64,000 bases of DNA, taken from NCBI GenBank assembly GCA_048054495.1, contig JBGMQN010000054.1, positions 5,614 through 69,613 on the forward strand, in the 5' to 3' direction. Within the stretch, counting starts at the first letter, position 1. Every line of letters begins with the position of its first letter. The position numbers and the translations under genes were made by a program. The notes below the pieces were generated by a model that was not told the origin of the DNA, did not search any database, and saw only the letters and a list, made by a program, of their open reading frames with translations. Shown here piece after piece: positions 7,888-16,233 of the stretch. This stretch comes from JADFRG01 sp048054495 (lineage in GTDB: Bacteria; Chloroflexota; Anaerolineae; Anaerolineales; E44-bin32).

Positions 7888-9616
7888 CGATCTTGGAGTG
7901 AGGTGCAAGGCGATCCTGGGTGCTGTCATCCGGTCCAAACGTTGCGTGCGGGCTCCACCACAGGGGAACCTTAATCTTCTCGTCGGTGAGCGGGCCTTCT
8001 CCATCAGCAACTTGGCGCGCCTTTTCGTAGCCCGCCTGGGCATGACGCACGACGCCGATGCCTGAGTCTGTGGTCATACACGCCTCGAGCCGCAGATCAG
8101 CTTCCTCACTGCCGTCGGCGATCATAGTCACACCGGTGTGGACCGCTTCGCCCATCGAGTAGTTGGCCTGGATGGCCACCAGATCAGCCATCGCCGCCGT
8201 GTTCAGCAAAGCGTTAAGGTAGGGCCAATCCGAGATCAGGTCGCCGCCATCCTTCATATTCTCCGACTCGAAGGTGGGATTCATGATCGAGCCAGAGTCG
8301 AGGTTATCCCGCGAGAAACCGACCGGGCCGGCAAGGTCACCGTCGCGTATCATCTCGTTCACTCGCAGCGCCAGGGCTTTGCGTTCTCCAAAGCCCAGAT
8401 AGCAGACTCGAGCCGGCAGGGCCTCGATGGGCAAGTGTTCCCGCGCAAGGTTGATCCAATTTACCGTAGTGGTGTCGTGTGGGAACATCTCCAGCACCAG
8501 ATTGTCGATCTTGGCCAGGTCATCCGCTTCTCCGGAAAGGCAGGTCCAGCGGAACGGCCCGCGCCCAAGGAAGAAAAGTGGCCGGATGTAGGCTGCCACG
8601 AAGCCTGGAATCTTCATGGCTTCATCTTCCGGCATGCCTGCGTCACGGCACTCCTTCCGGATACTCGTTCCGTATTCGAAGACACAAACCCCCTTCTCCG
8701 AGAATCCGTTCATGGCTTGCAGGTGACGCACCATTGACTCGCGCGCCTTCGCCAGATACACCATGCGGTCAGAACGACGCAATTCGTCCGCTTCCGCCGG
8801 CGAAAGTCCAGCGGGGATGTAGGAGAACGGGTCGTGACAGGGGCACATCTCGGAGATGATGTCAGGCGTCCACCCCAATTCAAGTGCCTTGGGGAATAAA
8901 TCGGCTGCATTTCCGTGTACGCCGATACCGAGGGGGCGTCTCTCCGACTTGGCGCCCTCTGCCAGCTGGATCGCCTCCTCCAGCGAGGAGGCCTTGACAT
9001 CTAGGAAACCTCGCTCGATGGCTCTGTCGATGATGTCCTCGTTTGCATCAACGTCGAGGCAGACTCCGCCGTGCATGGTCATCGCGCGGGGTTGGTTCCT
9101 GCCCATGCCTCCCAGACCGGCGGTGAAGTAGATTCTGCCAACCAAGGTGCCGTCGAAGTGTTTTTCGCCCACCGCCGCTAGAGTTTCAAAAGTCCCCTGG
9201 ATCACGCCTTGCGTGCCGATGTATTCCCAGGGGCCGGCCGTGTACTGGGCAAACATGGTCAGATTCTTGTCTTGGAGATCATAGAAGATCGGCCAGGTAG
9301 CTTTGACGATGTTGGTGTTGGCCATCAGGACGCGGGGTGCCAAGCGGTGGGTCTTGAAAATCGCTACCGGCATCCCGGATTGGATGACAAGCGTTTCGTC
9401 GTTTTCCAGCTCCTTCAAGGACTTGACGATAGCGTGGTAGCTCTCCCAGTTACGGGCGCATTTTCCGATACCACCATAGACCACTAACCTTTCCGGCGCC
9501 TCGGCGGTCTCCATATTGTTTTCGAGCATACGCAGCAGCGCTTCCTGCTTCCAGCCTTTGCAGCGCAGCACAGGACCGCGTTGTGCCCGGACCTGATACA
9601 GGATTTCCACAGTCAT
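7880..9616 (-). CDS. hutU: Urocanate hydratase family protein (HutU-like, divergent)
   Basis: Canonical urocanase uses tightly bound NAD+ to hydrate urocanate to imidazolonepropionate. The 578 residues cover the whole family: CKGWKQEALLRMLENN (19-34), LVVYGGIGKCARNWE (44-58), the NAD loop GLGGMG (167-172), PFRWTCLSG (354-362), and LPARVCYLG (400-408), which retains the active-site Cys (C405). It departs from the family at strongly conserved places: SEMCPCHDP (255-263) where TDQTSAHDP is usual, LFF instead of LFC (347-349), and QANYSMGEAVHTG (483-495) where the glycine-rich HHGGGVGMG...SG is expected. A C-terminal tail of about 40 residues is extra. It could act on a modified urocanate. Confidence 0.85.
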   Translation of the reverse strand: MTVEILYQVRAQRGPVLRCKGWKQEALLRMLENNMETAEAPERLVVYGGIGKCARNWESYHAIVKSLKELENDETLVIQSGMPVAIFKTHRLAPRVLMANTNIVKATWPIFYDLQDKNLTMFAQYTAGPWEYIGTQGVIQGTFETLAAVGEKHFDGTLVGRIYFTAGLGGMGRNQPRAMTMHGGVCLDVDANEDIIDRAIERGFLDVKASSLEEAIQLAEGAKSERRPLGIGVHGNAADLFPKALELGWTPDIISEMCPCHDPFSYIPAGLSPAEADELRRSDRMVYLAKARESMVRHLQAMNGFSEKGVCVFEYGTSIRKECRDAGMPEDEAMKIPGFVAAYIRPLFFLGRGPFRWTCLSGEADDLAKIDNLVLEMFPHDTTTVNWINLAREHLPIEALPARVCYLGFGERKALALRVNEMIRDGDLAGPVGFSRDNLDSGSIMNPTFESENMKDGGDLISDWPYLNALLNTAAMADLVAIQANYSMGEAVHTGVTMIADGSEEADLRLEACMTTDSGIGVVRHAQAGYEKARQVADGEGPLTDEKIKVPLWWSPHATFGPDDSTQDRLAPHSKIDD

Positions 9617-9661
9617 GATGCCATTCCTTTCCTGTGAACATGCTGGAGGATGACAAGAGGC

Positions 9662-10561
9662 CTAATCAATCAAAGCCGTCTCGATGATTTGCTCCATGGA
9701 GAACCCCTCGATCTGGAGATAATGCTTGAGGACCTCCTCCAGGGCAGCCAGGGGGACAGGTCCCACAAGCTCGGTTTCGGCCACGCTGACCCCATGGCGT
9801 GCAGCCTCAAAGCGGATGGTTTCCAAGACACGCGGAATGGGTGTCTTGCTATAGTTGAGCAAGTTCATCGAGACCTGGACCATGCCGTCCTCTTCAAGAG
9901 ACAGGCCCATGGCCCGAACATAACGATAGCCGCCGTTGATATGACGTACCGCTCGAGCGATGCGCTCAGCAATAGCTAGGTCGGATGTGCGTAGGTTGAC
10001 GTTGAAGGCCACCAGCGGAAAGCGCACACCCGTGACCGTCGCCCCGGATTTGGGATTGAATTGGGTTGGGCCCTCGTCCGGTTCCCAAGCGGGGTCCTTG
10101 AGCTTATCCGCCAGCCCCTCATACTGCCCTTTCCGGATGGTGGGCAACTTGGCGCGCTCGGGTCGAGTAGCTGCCTCTTCATAGTAGTAGACCGGCACAC
10201 CAAGGCCACCGGTGAACCTAGCAAAGCGCTGTGCAATTTCGACGGCCTCATCGATCTCCATCGCGCGCACAGGCACAAAGGCTACGACGTCCACTGCCCC
10301 CATGCGAGGGTGCGCCCCGTGATGCTTGGTCATGTCAATTAATTCGATCGCCTTGGAGGCCATAGCCTCGGTCGCTTTGAGGACATCTTCCGGGTCACCC
10401 AAGTACGTGAAAACGGAACGGTTGTGGTCACCGTCGGAAGAACTGTCCAGGATCCTCACCCCCTCGAAGCCGCGCACCTGATCAAGCACTTGCTCGACCA
10501 GATGGCGATCCCTGCCCTCACTGATGTTCGGTTCACATAACAGAACTTTGTTCATCGGCAT
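9662..10561 (-). CDS. ftcD: Glutamate formimidoyltransferase
   Basis: Transfers the formimino group of N-formimino-L-glutamate to tetrahydrofolate, releasing glutamate. The 299-residue protein is the transferase domain alone (the cyclodeaminase is the separate upstream gene). Recognised segments: CEPNISEGRD (N terminus), DGDHNRSVFTYLG, IDMTKHHGAHPRMGAVDVVAFVPV, KGQYEGLADKL, then GPTQFNPKSGATVTGVRFPLV, and the C-terminal MVQVSMNLLNYSKTPIP. These motifs are close to the family norm, unlike those of the adjacent urocanase. It lies 45 bp before hutU on the same strand. Confidence 0.93.
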   Translation of the reverse strand: MPMNKVLLCEPNISEGRDRHLVEQVLDQVRGFEGVRILDSSSDGDHNRSVFTYLGDPEDVLKATEAMASKAIELIDMTKHHGAHPRMGAVDVVAFVPVRAMEIDEAVEIAQRFARFTGGLGVPVYYYEEAATRPERAKLPTIRKGQYEGLADKLKDPAWEPDEGPTQFNPKSGATVTGVRFPLVAFNVNLRTSDLAIAERIARAVRHINGGYRYVRAMGLSLEEDGMVQVSMNLLNYSKTPIPRVLETIRFEAARHGVSVAETELVGPVPLAALEEVLKHYLQIEGFSMEQIIETALID

Positions 10562-10624
10562 CTCCGCTCCGGTGGAACTTTCCCCCCCGGTCTAAGTTCT
10601 GGTCGATAACCGGCCAGACCAATC

Positions 10625-11218
10625 TCAACCATCGTGTTCTTCAATCAACCGAGTCAATTCATGCGCACGCCCGGCAAGTTCGGTCGCCGTCTCCACGTCC
10701 TTAATGGTTGGGACGTTGATGGCGACATTTGCCGCACACCCCAGCAACCCGGCCCGGGCGAGGTGGATAGCACACTCAAGATCGGAAGCCAGGTTCGGAT
10801 TAAATCGTCTCTCCAGCTTCCGAGCCAGCTCAATTACACGCCAACATCGCTCGGTGTTGGCCAATGGTATGAGCGTCGCCTGGATGATCGCTTCCTGAAT
10901 CGCAGTGTGACGGCTTGCCTTTTCTTCGTCGCTCTTCTTCGGGAGGCGGTATGCTTGGCGCACAGCGTCGAAGGCTTGCGAATCATCCCGACCACCATCG
11001 AACAGAGCTTCGGAGATTTCCTGTGCTTCGCCGCCCAGCCCTTCATAAAAAGCCTTCTCTCTCATCCCGTCCCTGCCGACGGACAGACGGGCGACCATCG
11101 CTACAAGCGCACCGGCCATAGCCCCTGCTATAGCCGAAGCTGTTCCCCCACCCGTCGAATCGTCACATGGGTCCAGCACCCTCAAGAAAGCGGCTAGATT
11201 TTCATTTACATTTTTCAT
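10625..11218 (-). CDS. fchA: Formimidoyl-THF cyclodeaminase
   Basis: Converts 5-formimino-THF to 5,10-methenyl-THF and ammonia, the step after ftcD. 197 residues, all-helical FTCD-C/FchA type: LRVLDPCDDSTGGGTASAIAGAMAGAL near the N terminus is the hallmark glycine/alanine helix (usually P-x-PGGGSxSA), followed by VAMVARLSVGR and the C-terminal CAANVAINVPTIKD. The PGGG Pro-Gly is replaced by ST-GGG. I chose the ATG at 11218; a TTG six bases earlier is also open. Same operon as ftcD, hutU and hutI. Confidence 0.88.
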   Translation of the reverse strand: MKNVNENLAAFLRVLDPCDDSTGGGTASAIAGAMAGALVAMVARLSVGRDGMREKAFYEGLGGEAQEISEALFDGGRDDSQAFDAVRQAYRLPKKSDEEKASRHTAIQEAIIQATLIPLANTERCWRVIELARKLERRFNPNLASDLECAIHLARAGLLGCAANVAINVPTIKDVETATELAGRAHELTRLIEEHDG

Positions 11219-11367
11219 CCACAACCCCCGGTATCCGAGCTAGCACCCATTGTGGAAAATGTCTTGTATGGTCTCGGGAGCGAATTGAGCGCCACTATCT
11301 TCCCTTACAGGCATTTTCCTTCATCGTCGATAAAAGGATCATTTCTGGCCCACCCAAATAAATGCGA

Positions 11368-12429
11368 CTAGGTAGAATGCTCAGAAGTCGCGATTCTTTT
11401 GGAGGTATTCATTGGAGGTAGACCACTTCCCTGACCGTTCTCGTCGATTCGGTGACAGGCGGCGAAATGCTTCGGCCTTAGCTCACGCAGGACCGCTCTC
11501 TCCTGGTGACAGATATCTGTTGCGAATGAACACCGAGTGTTGAAAGGACAGCCCCGCGGAGGATTCGCCGGGCTGGGAATATCACCCTCCAGTACGATTT
11601 GCTCGCGAAGCGCATTGGTCACTGGATCAGGGATTGGCACTGCCGAAAGCAGGGCGATGGTGTATGGATGAAGAGGGCTGTTATAGAGATCATTCTTAGC
11701 GGCCAATTCCATGATTTGACCGAGATACATGACGGCTACTCGATCGGAGATGTACCTGACGATACTTAAATCGTGGGCGATGAACATATATGCCAGCCCG
11801 AATTGTTCCTGGAGATCCTTGAGCAAGTTAACGATTTGGGCTTGGATGGAAACATCCAGCGCCGATATGGGTTCGTCGCAGACGAGGAAGGAAGGTTCGC
11901 TGGCGAGGGCGCGTGCAATGCCGATACGCTGTCGCTGCCCACCGGAAAATTCATGCGCGTAACGGGTACGAAACTTCGGGTCAAGACCGACGATCTCCAA
12001 TAGGTGACTCACTCGTTCGGATAGCTCCTTACCTTTTGCCAGGCGATGGACCTCTAGAGGTTCACCGACGATGGATTCAATCTTCAGGCGAGGGTTTAGG
12101 GATGCATACGGATCCTGGAAGACCATTTGCATTTGACGTCGGTAGGGATGCATCTCCTGAGCGCTGAGAGAGGTGAGATCGACGCCTTGGAACATCACCT
12201 TGCCTGACGTTACTTTTGCCAGTTGCAGAATCCCTCGGCCAGTGGATGTTTTTCCACAACCGCTCTCGCCGACTAAGCTAAAAATCTCCCCTCTCCGCAC
12301 ATCAAAGGAGATGCCATCAACGGCTTTGACGACTCCCACCATTCGCCGAAACAACCCCCGGAAGATCGGAAAATGGATTTTCAGATCATTGACATATAAG
12401 ATGGTTTCAGAACCCGGACGGTCAGACAT
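11368..12429 (-). CDS. Oligopeptide/dipeptide ABC transporter ATP-binding protein (OppF type)
   Basis: 353 residues from the ATG at 12429, which overlaps the stop of the upstream ATPase by 8 bp (ATGTCTGA). Walker A GESGCGKTS, signature FSGGQRQRIGIARAL, Walker B FLVCDEPISALD, and the H-loop IAHDLS are intact. The C-terminal oligopeptide-transporter extension carries the Cys-containing NPPRGCPFNTRC motif typical of OppF/DppF and often linked to an iron-sulphur site. It powers import together with the OppD-type ATPase and the permeases at 19.2-21.0 kb. Confidence 0.92.
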   Translation of the reverse strand: MSDRPGSETILYVNDLKIHFPIFRGLFRRMVGVVKAVDGISFDVRRGEIFSLVGESGCGKTSTGRGILQLAKVTSGKVMFQGVDLTSLSAQEMHPYRRQMQMVFQDPYASLNPRLKIESIVGEPLEVHRLAKGKELSERVSHLLEIVGLDPKFRTRYAHEFSGGQRQRIGIARALASEPSFLVCDEPISALDVSIQAQIVNLLKDLQEQFGLAYMFIAHDLSIVRYISDRVAVMYLGQIMELAAKNDLYNSPLHPYTIALLSAVPIPDPVTNALREQIVLEGDIPSPANPPRGCPFNTRCSFATDICHQERAVLRELRPKHFAACHRIDENGQGSGLPPMNTSKRIATSEHST

Positions 12430-13417
12430 TTCGGGGCTCCCCTCGTTCAACATCCCACCAACATGCTGCACGATGATCTTCGCTGATCGTCACGAGTTTG
12501 GGATTCTCAGACCAGCAGCGATCAATGACATATTCGCAACGAGGGCCAAATGGGCAACCAACGGGGGCAGCCAGCATATCTGGGGGAAATCCCTCAATGT
12601 TTTTCAATCTGTCAGCGTCCTTATCGACCCTGGGCAGAGAATCGAGCAGACCGCGCGTATAGGGATGCTGGGGGGCTGCATATAGCCTAGCAACAGAGGC
12701 CTCCTCAACCACAAAGCCCGCATAGAATACGGCGACCCGATCAGCGACTTCCGCTATTACACCCAGATCATGGGTTATCCAGATAACGGACATGTCGAAT
12801 TCTTGGCGCAACCGCTTGAACACTTTGATAATCTGTGCCTGAATAGTCACATCCAAGGCAGTGGTCGGTTCGTCAGCAATCAGCAATCTCGGCGTGCAGG
12901 CGATTGCCATGGCAATCATCACACGCTGACGCATCCCTCCAGAATATTGGTGGGGATAATCGTTCAACCTGGTCCGAGCATTCGGGATCCCCACCTGTTC
13001 GAGCAACTCGACTGCACGGTGCTTCGCCTCAGAATGGCGTAGACCAAGATGCTCTTCAAACGGCTCAGTAATCTGTCTGCCAATGGTGAGCACCGGATTC
13101 AGCGAGGACATCGTATCCTGAAAAACCATCCCGATTTGTCGCCCACGGATCCGGCGCATCTCTTCGGGTTTCAATTGGAATAGGTCACAGCCAGAAAAAT
13201 AAGCTTCTCCAGCCTCAATGCGCCCAGGAGGGCTTGGAATAAGGCGGAGCACGGATTGGACCGTCACGGTTTTTCCGCATCCGCTCTCGCCCACGATGCC
13301 TAGCGTTTCTCCTTGTTCAAGCTCAAAGGAGATGCCATTGACTGCATGCACCACGCCTTTGGGAGTGTCAAACCGAGTAACGAGATTGTTTACCTTCAGT
13401 AGCTTAGGGTTGTCCAT
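12422..13417 (-). CDS. Oligopeptide/dipeptide ABC transporter ATP-binding protein (OppD type)
   Basis: 331 residues. Walker A GESGCGKTVT, the Q-loop region MVFQDTMSSLNPVLTIG, signature YSGGMRQRVMIAMAI, Walker B LLIADEPTTALD, and the C-terminal extension with APVGCPFGPRC identify an OppD/DppD subunit. The gene order oppD-oppF with an 8-bp overlap is standard. The other components (SBP at 16.2 kb, permeases at 19.2-21.0 kb) are on the same strand, separated by metabolic genes, which suggests a single mixed transport-catabolism operon. Confidence 0.93.
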   Translation of the reverse strand: MDNPKLLKVNNLVTRFDTPKGVVHAVNGISFELEQGETLGIVGESGCGKTVTVQSVLRLIPSPPGRIEAGEAYFSGCDLFQLKPEEMRRIRGRQIGMVFQDTMSSLNPVLTIGRQITEPFEEHLGLRHSEAKHRAVELLEQVGIPNARTRLNDYPHQYSGGMRQRVMIAMAIACTPRLLIADEPTTALDVTIQAQIIKVFKRLRQEFDMSVIWITHDLGVIAEVADRVAVFYAGFVVEEASVARLYAAPQHPYTRGLLDSLPRVDKDADRLKNIEGFPPDMLAAPVGCPFGPRCEYVIDRCWSENPKLVTISEDHRAACWWDVERGEPRNV

Positions 13418-13517
13418 TGCGAATAAACCCCGTGTAAGATCTCCATCGTTGAAAAAAGATGTTCACAATATGTTTTCCGACCAGCCTGTGCATTCCCTCC
13501 GGCAGGGCGTATGTTGG

Positions 13518-14726
13518 CTAGTAAACGCCATGCTCACGAGCTGTGTCATACAATGCGACAATGTTTTCGGGCGGGACGCCATCTTGGATGTTGTGAATAG
13601 GGGCGAAAACGAAACCGCCTCCTGGCGCTAGGTCATCTATGTGTCGCTTGACTTCATCAGCGACCTGCTCTGGCGTGCCGAAAGGTAGCGTGGTCTGACT
13701 ATCGCATCCTGCACCCCAGAAGGCGATGTCCTGGCCAAATTCCCTCTTCAGTCTTTTCGCATCCATGCCAGCGGCGGATACCTGTACCGGATTCAGGATA
13801 TCCACGCCCATCTCGATAAAATCGGGGATAAGCGGCGCAACAGCGCCATCCGTGTGCAGGAAGAGAAAGCAATCACAACGGGACTTCACAAAGCTGTATA
13901 GCTTTTGGTGATAGGGTTTGACACGTTTTCGATATAGCTCGGGGCTGATTAAAAGGTCCTCCTGCATGCCTAGATCGTCCTGAAACTCCACTACGTGCAC
14001 ATACTTCCCAACGGTTTCGATGAAGTGTTCAAACCTTTTCATATTCGCTTCCACCAGTCGATCCATCAACCCTTCAGCGAACCCCGGATTCACGACTAGG
14101 TCCATCAGGAAAGTTTCCCACCCGCGCAGGCCCTGGCCGGCTTGGAAGATGTGGCCGCCGAAGAAACCAACCAGTAAGTAGTCGGTATCATCGAGTAAGT
14201 CCTTCGCCTTTTTAGCCAGCTCTTCATAGCTCATATCGAGATAGGATGGGGTCTCATAATTCTCGATATACGCGATGTATTTCTCTATGTCGTCCACGCT
14301 CGTCGCTTCCGCCAGGGGCGAGAAAATAGGGTCAAAATAATGCCCACCCGGCGGCATTTTGAGCACAGCATTCCCCGAGCTATCGAAGTAGATCTGCGAG
14401 CCATCGTCCTGAAGCTGCGGTTGGAATCGAGCAGGCAGCAGAACTGTATAATTATCGCTGGACGAAGCAATCCTCCATTCCTTCGGTTCATGGTAGACGA
14501 AGGCGACATCTGCATCGAAGGCCCGCCGTAAATCATCATCCGTCATCACAATTTGCTGAAAGACATCTGCGATCCGAAGCACACCTACATCCATCCCTAG
14601 ATGATTGCGGAGATTGATGTAAGCCTTCATGGTGATTGAGCTTACATCTGTGCAGCCCATGTCTATCGGTACACGATCCGGCTCCTTATGCCGCAGGGCC
14701 ATAAGAACTCTCTCTCGTCGGTTCAT
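13518..14726 (-). CDS. Uroporphyrinogen decarboxylase-family methyltransferase (MtaA/CmuA-like)
   Basis: 402 residues with the UROD-superfamily barrel: N-terminal MNRRERVLMALRHKEPDRVPIDMG is the hallmark of the corrinoid-linked UROD-like methyltransferases rather than HemE. Further segments are FLFLHTDGAVAPLIPDFIEMGVDILNPVQ and a C-terminal PGGGFVFAPIHNIQDGVPPENI. His and Cys residues in the C-terminal half (HTDG, GAGCDSQ) could supply the zinc site used for methyl transfer, but I cannot align them with certainty. Such enzymes move methyl groups between corrinoid proteins and thiols or THF, or O-demethylate substrates. The corrinoid protein at 26.6 kb is a plausible partner. Confidence 0.85.
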   Translation of the reverse strand: MNRRERVLMALRHKEPDRVPIDMGCTDVSSITMKAYINLRNHLGMDVGVLRIADVFQQIVMTDDDLRRAFDADVAFVYHEPKEWRIASSSDNYTVLLPARFQPQLQDDGSQIYFDSSGNAVLKMPPGGHYFDPIFSPLAEATSVDDIEKYIAYIENYETPSYLDMSYEELAKKAKDLLDDTDYLLVGFFGGHIFQAGQGLRGWETFLMDLVVNPGFAEGLMDRLVEANMKRFEHFIETVGKYVHVVEFQDDLGMQEDLLISPELYRKRVKPYHQKLYSFVKSRCDCFLFLHTDGAVAPLIPDFIEMGVDILNPVQVSAAGMDAKRLKREFGQDIAFWGAGCDSQTTLPFGTPEQVADEVKRHIDDLAPGGGFVFAPIHNIQDGVPPENIVALYDTAREHGVY

Positions 14727-14880
14727 TTGTTTACCCTTTCACGATAAGCACTGAACCCTTTTCTCCCCATCGAGCGCACAGCGCGCGTCAGCGGCTGCTC
14801 GGCGGCCAAACTCCATGGCTATCCGCTGGCGCCACAACGATCAGGATGCGGCACCTGATTTGGGAGATGCCCTTTTGCAT

Positions 14881-15846
14881 CTACTCCGCTGCGTTTGTCC
14901 AGGGAAGCTTATCCAAGTCTGCGTTTCCCCCAGACAAAATGACGCCAATGCGCTGGCCCCGCAGGTCCATTTTTCCTTCCATCAATGCCGCTACTGGCAC
15001 AGCAGAGGAAGGCTCAATGATGATGTTGACTCTTTCCCATATATAGCGCATCGCCACCGCGATGGCCTGCTCACTTACAGTCACGATCTCACTGACATTT
15101 TCCCGGATGATGGAGAAGGGCAGTTCTCCCAACGCGGTGCGCAAGCCATCCGCGATGGTTGTCGGTGGTCTGGCGGGAATGATGCGGCCCTCTTTTAGCG
15201 ACTGGTAAGCATCGTCAGCTTCTTCCGGTTCAGCGCCGATAACGAGCGTTTTGGGAGAGAGCCCAGCGGTGGCGATTACGGTGCCACTTAGCAGCGAGCC
15301 GCCTCCCACGGGCGCCATGATCATGTCGAGATCTTGAATTTCTTCGAGTAATTCCAGCGCTGCGGTTGCCTGGCCAGCGATGGTCGTGGTCAGATCAAAG
15401 GGATGAATGTAATAAGCTCCCGTTTCCTTCGTAAGTTGTTCCGCGGTCGCATAGAGGGCCTCCAGAGACCACTCACAGAAGTGGATGATGGCACCGTAGC
15501 CAGCCACCGCCATTTTTTTCGCCTCAGGAGCTGTTTCAGGCATGGCGATGTAGGCCTGAATACCGCGCAACCCAGCCGCCACGGCGACCGCTTGTGCATG
15601 GTTCCCTGACGAACTGGTCACCACACCCCGAGCGACAATATCGTCCGGCAGCGACAGAACAGTGTTGCATGCTCCACGGATCTTGAACGATCCAGTTTTT
15701 TGGAAGTTTTCACACTTTAGAAAGACCTGAGCATTGACCAGTTGATTTAGACTTGAACATGTAAGAACGGGCGTGCGGTGAATATGGGGTCGAATTCGAT
15801 CCGCTGCCTTGCGGATGTCGACCAATGTGGGATGTGTCTGGCTCAA
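14881..15846 (-). CDS. Threonine/serine dehydratase family (PLP fold type II)
   Basis: 321 residues from a TTG start at 15846, chosen because AAAGGAGG lies 5 nt upstream; the frame is open further but without family sequence. The PLP lysine is in FQKTGSFKIRGA, the phosphate loop is GGGSLLSG, SSSGNHAQAVAVAAG is the substrate loop, and SGGNADLDKL near the end contacts the cofactor ring. The absence of a regulatory ACT domain indicates a catabolic threonine/serine ammonia-lyase or serine racemase-like enzyme. It lies among transporter and methyltransferase genes, so it may process an amino acid released from the imported compound. Confidence 0.88.
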   Translation of the reverse strand: MSQTHPTLVDIRKAADRIRPHIHRTPVLTCSSLNQLVNAQVFLKCENFQKTGSFKIRGACNTVLSLPDDIVARGVVTSSSGNHAQAVAVAAGLRGIQAYIAMPETAPEAKKMAVAGYGAIIHFCEWSLEALYATAEQLTKETGAYYIHPFDLTTTIAGQATAALELLEEIQDLDMIMAPVGGGSLLSGTVIATAGLSPKTLVIGAEPEEADDAYQSLKEGRIIPARPPTTIADGLRTALGELPFSIIRENVSEIVTVSEQAIAVAMRYIWERVNIIIEPSSAVPVAALMEGKMDLRGQRIGVILSGGNADLDKLPWTNAAE

Positions 15847-16233
15847 CGTGTCCTCCTTTGAAAAACGAGCAAGGTGTGCTGGGTTCGTTTCACTCGCCGC
15901 GATTCGATTGACACTGGCCTCACACAGAACCGGATCGGTAAAGGACCAAGACTTACGTGCCCAGTTCGTGGTTAATATTTCTGCCAGTGAATGCTTACGC
16001 GCGATTGCAGGACCCAACATCCTGGAACAACACTTCACGCATCGAAAGACCGTCCTGTCTGGCCGCTGCCACGAAAAAACCAGTTTTAGTGTATGCCTTC
16101 CTTATGCCCTCTCATCCCCAGTAGACATCTCTATTTAAGTTCAATGGGCTCACGATTGGCTGTTGACTGCCAAAAGGAGCCCACTGAACCCTATCTCATC
16201 CAGCAGACTGCATCTGAATGTCTAGGTACACTG
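15847..16233. other. 387-bp stretch without a supported gene
   Basis: Between the dehydratase start and the substrate-binding protein stop. It holds the dehydratase ribosome binding site at its left edge. The open frame reading into it from the dehydratase has no family character. No promoter, hairpin or repeat stands out. Confidence 0.5.

Noticed and set aside
8138..8737. Long open frame antisense to the urocanase gene
   Set aside because: Shadow frame with no recognisable domain.
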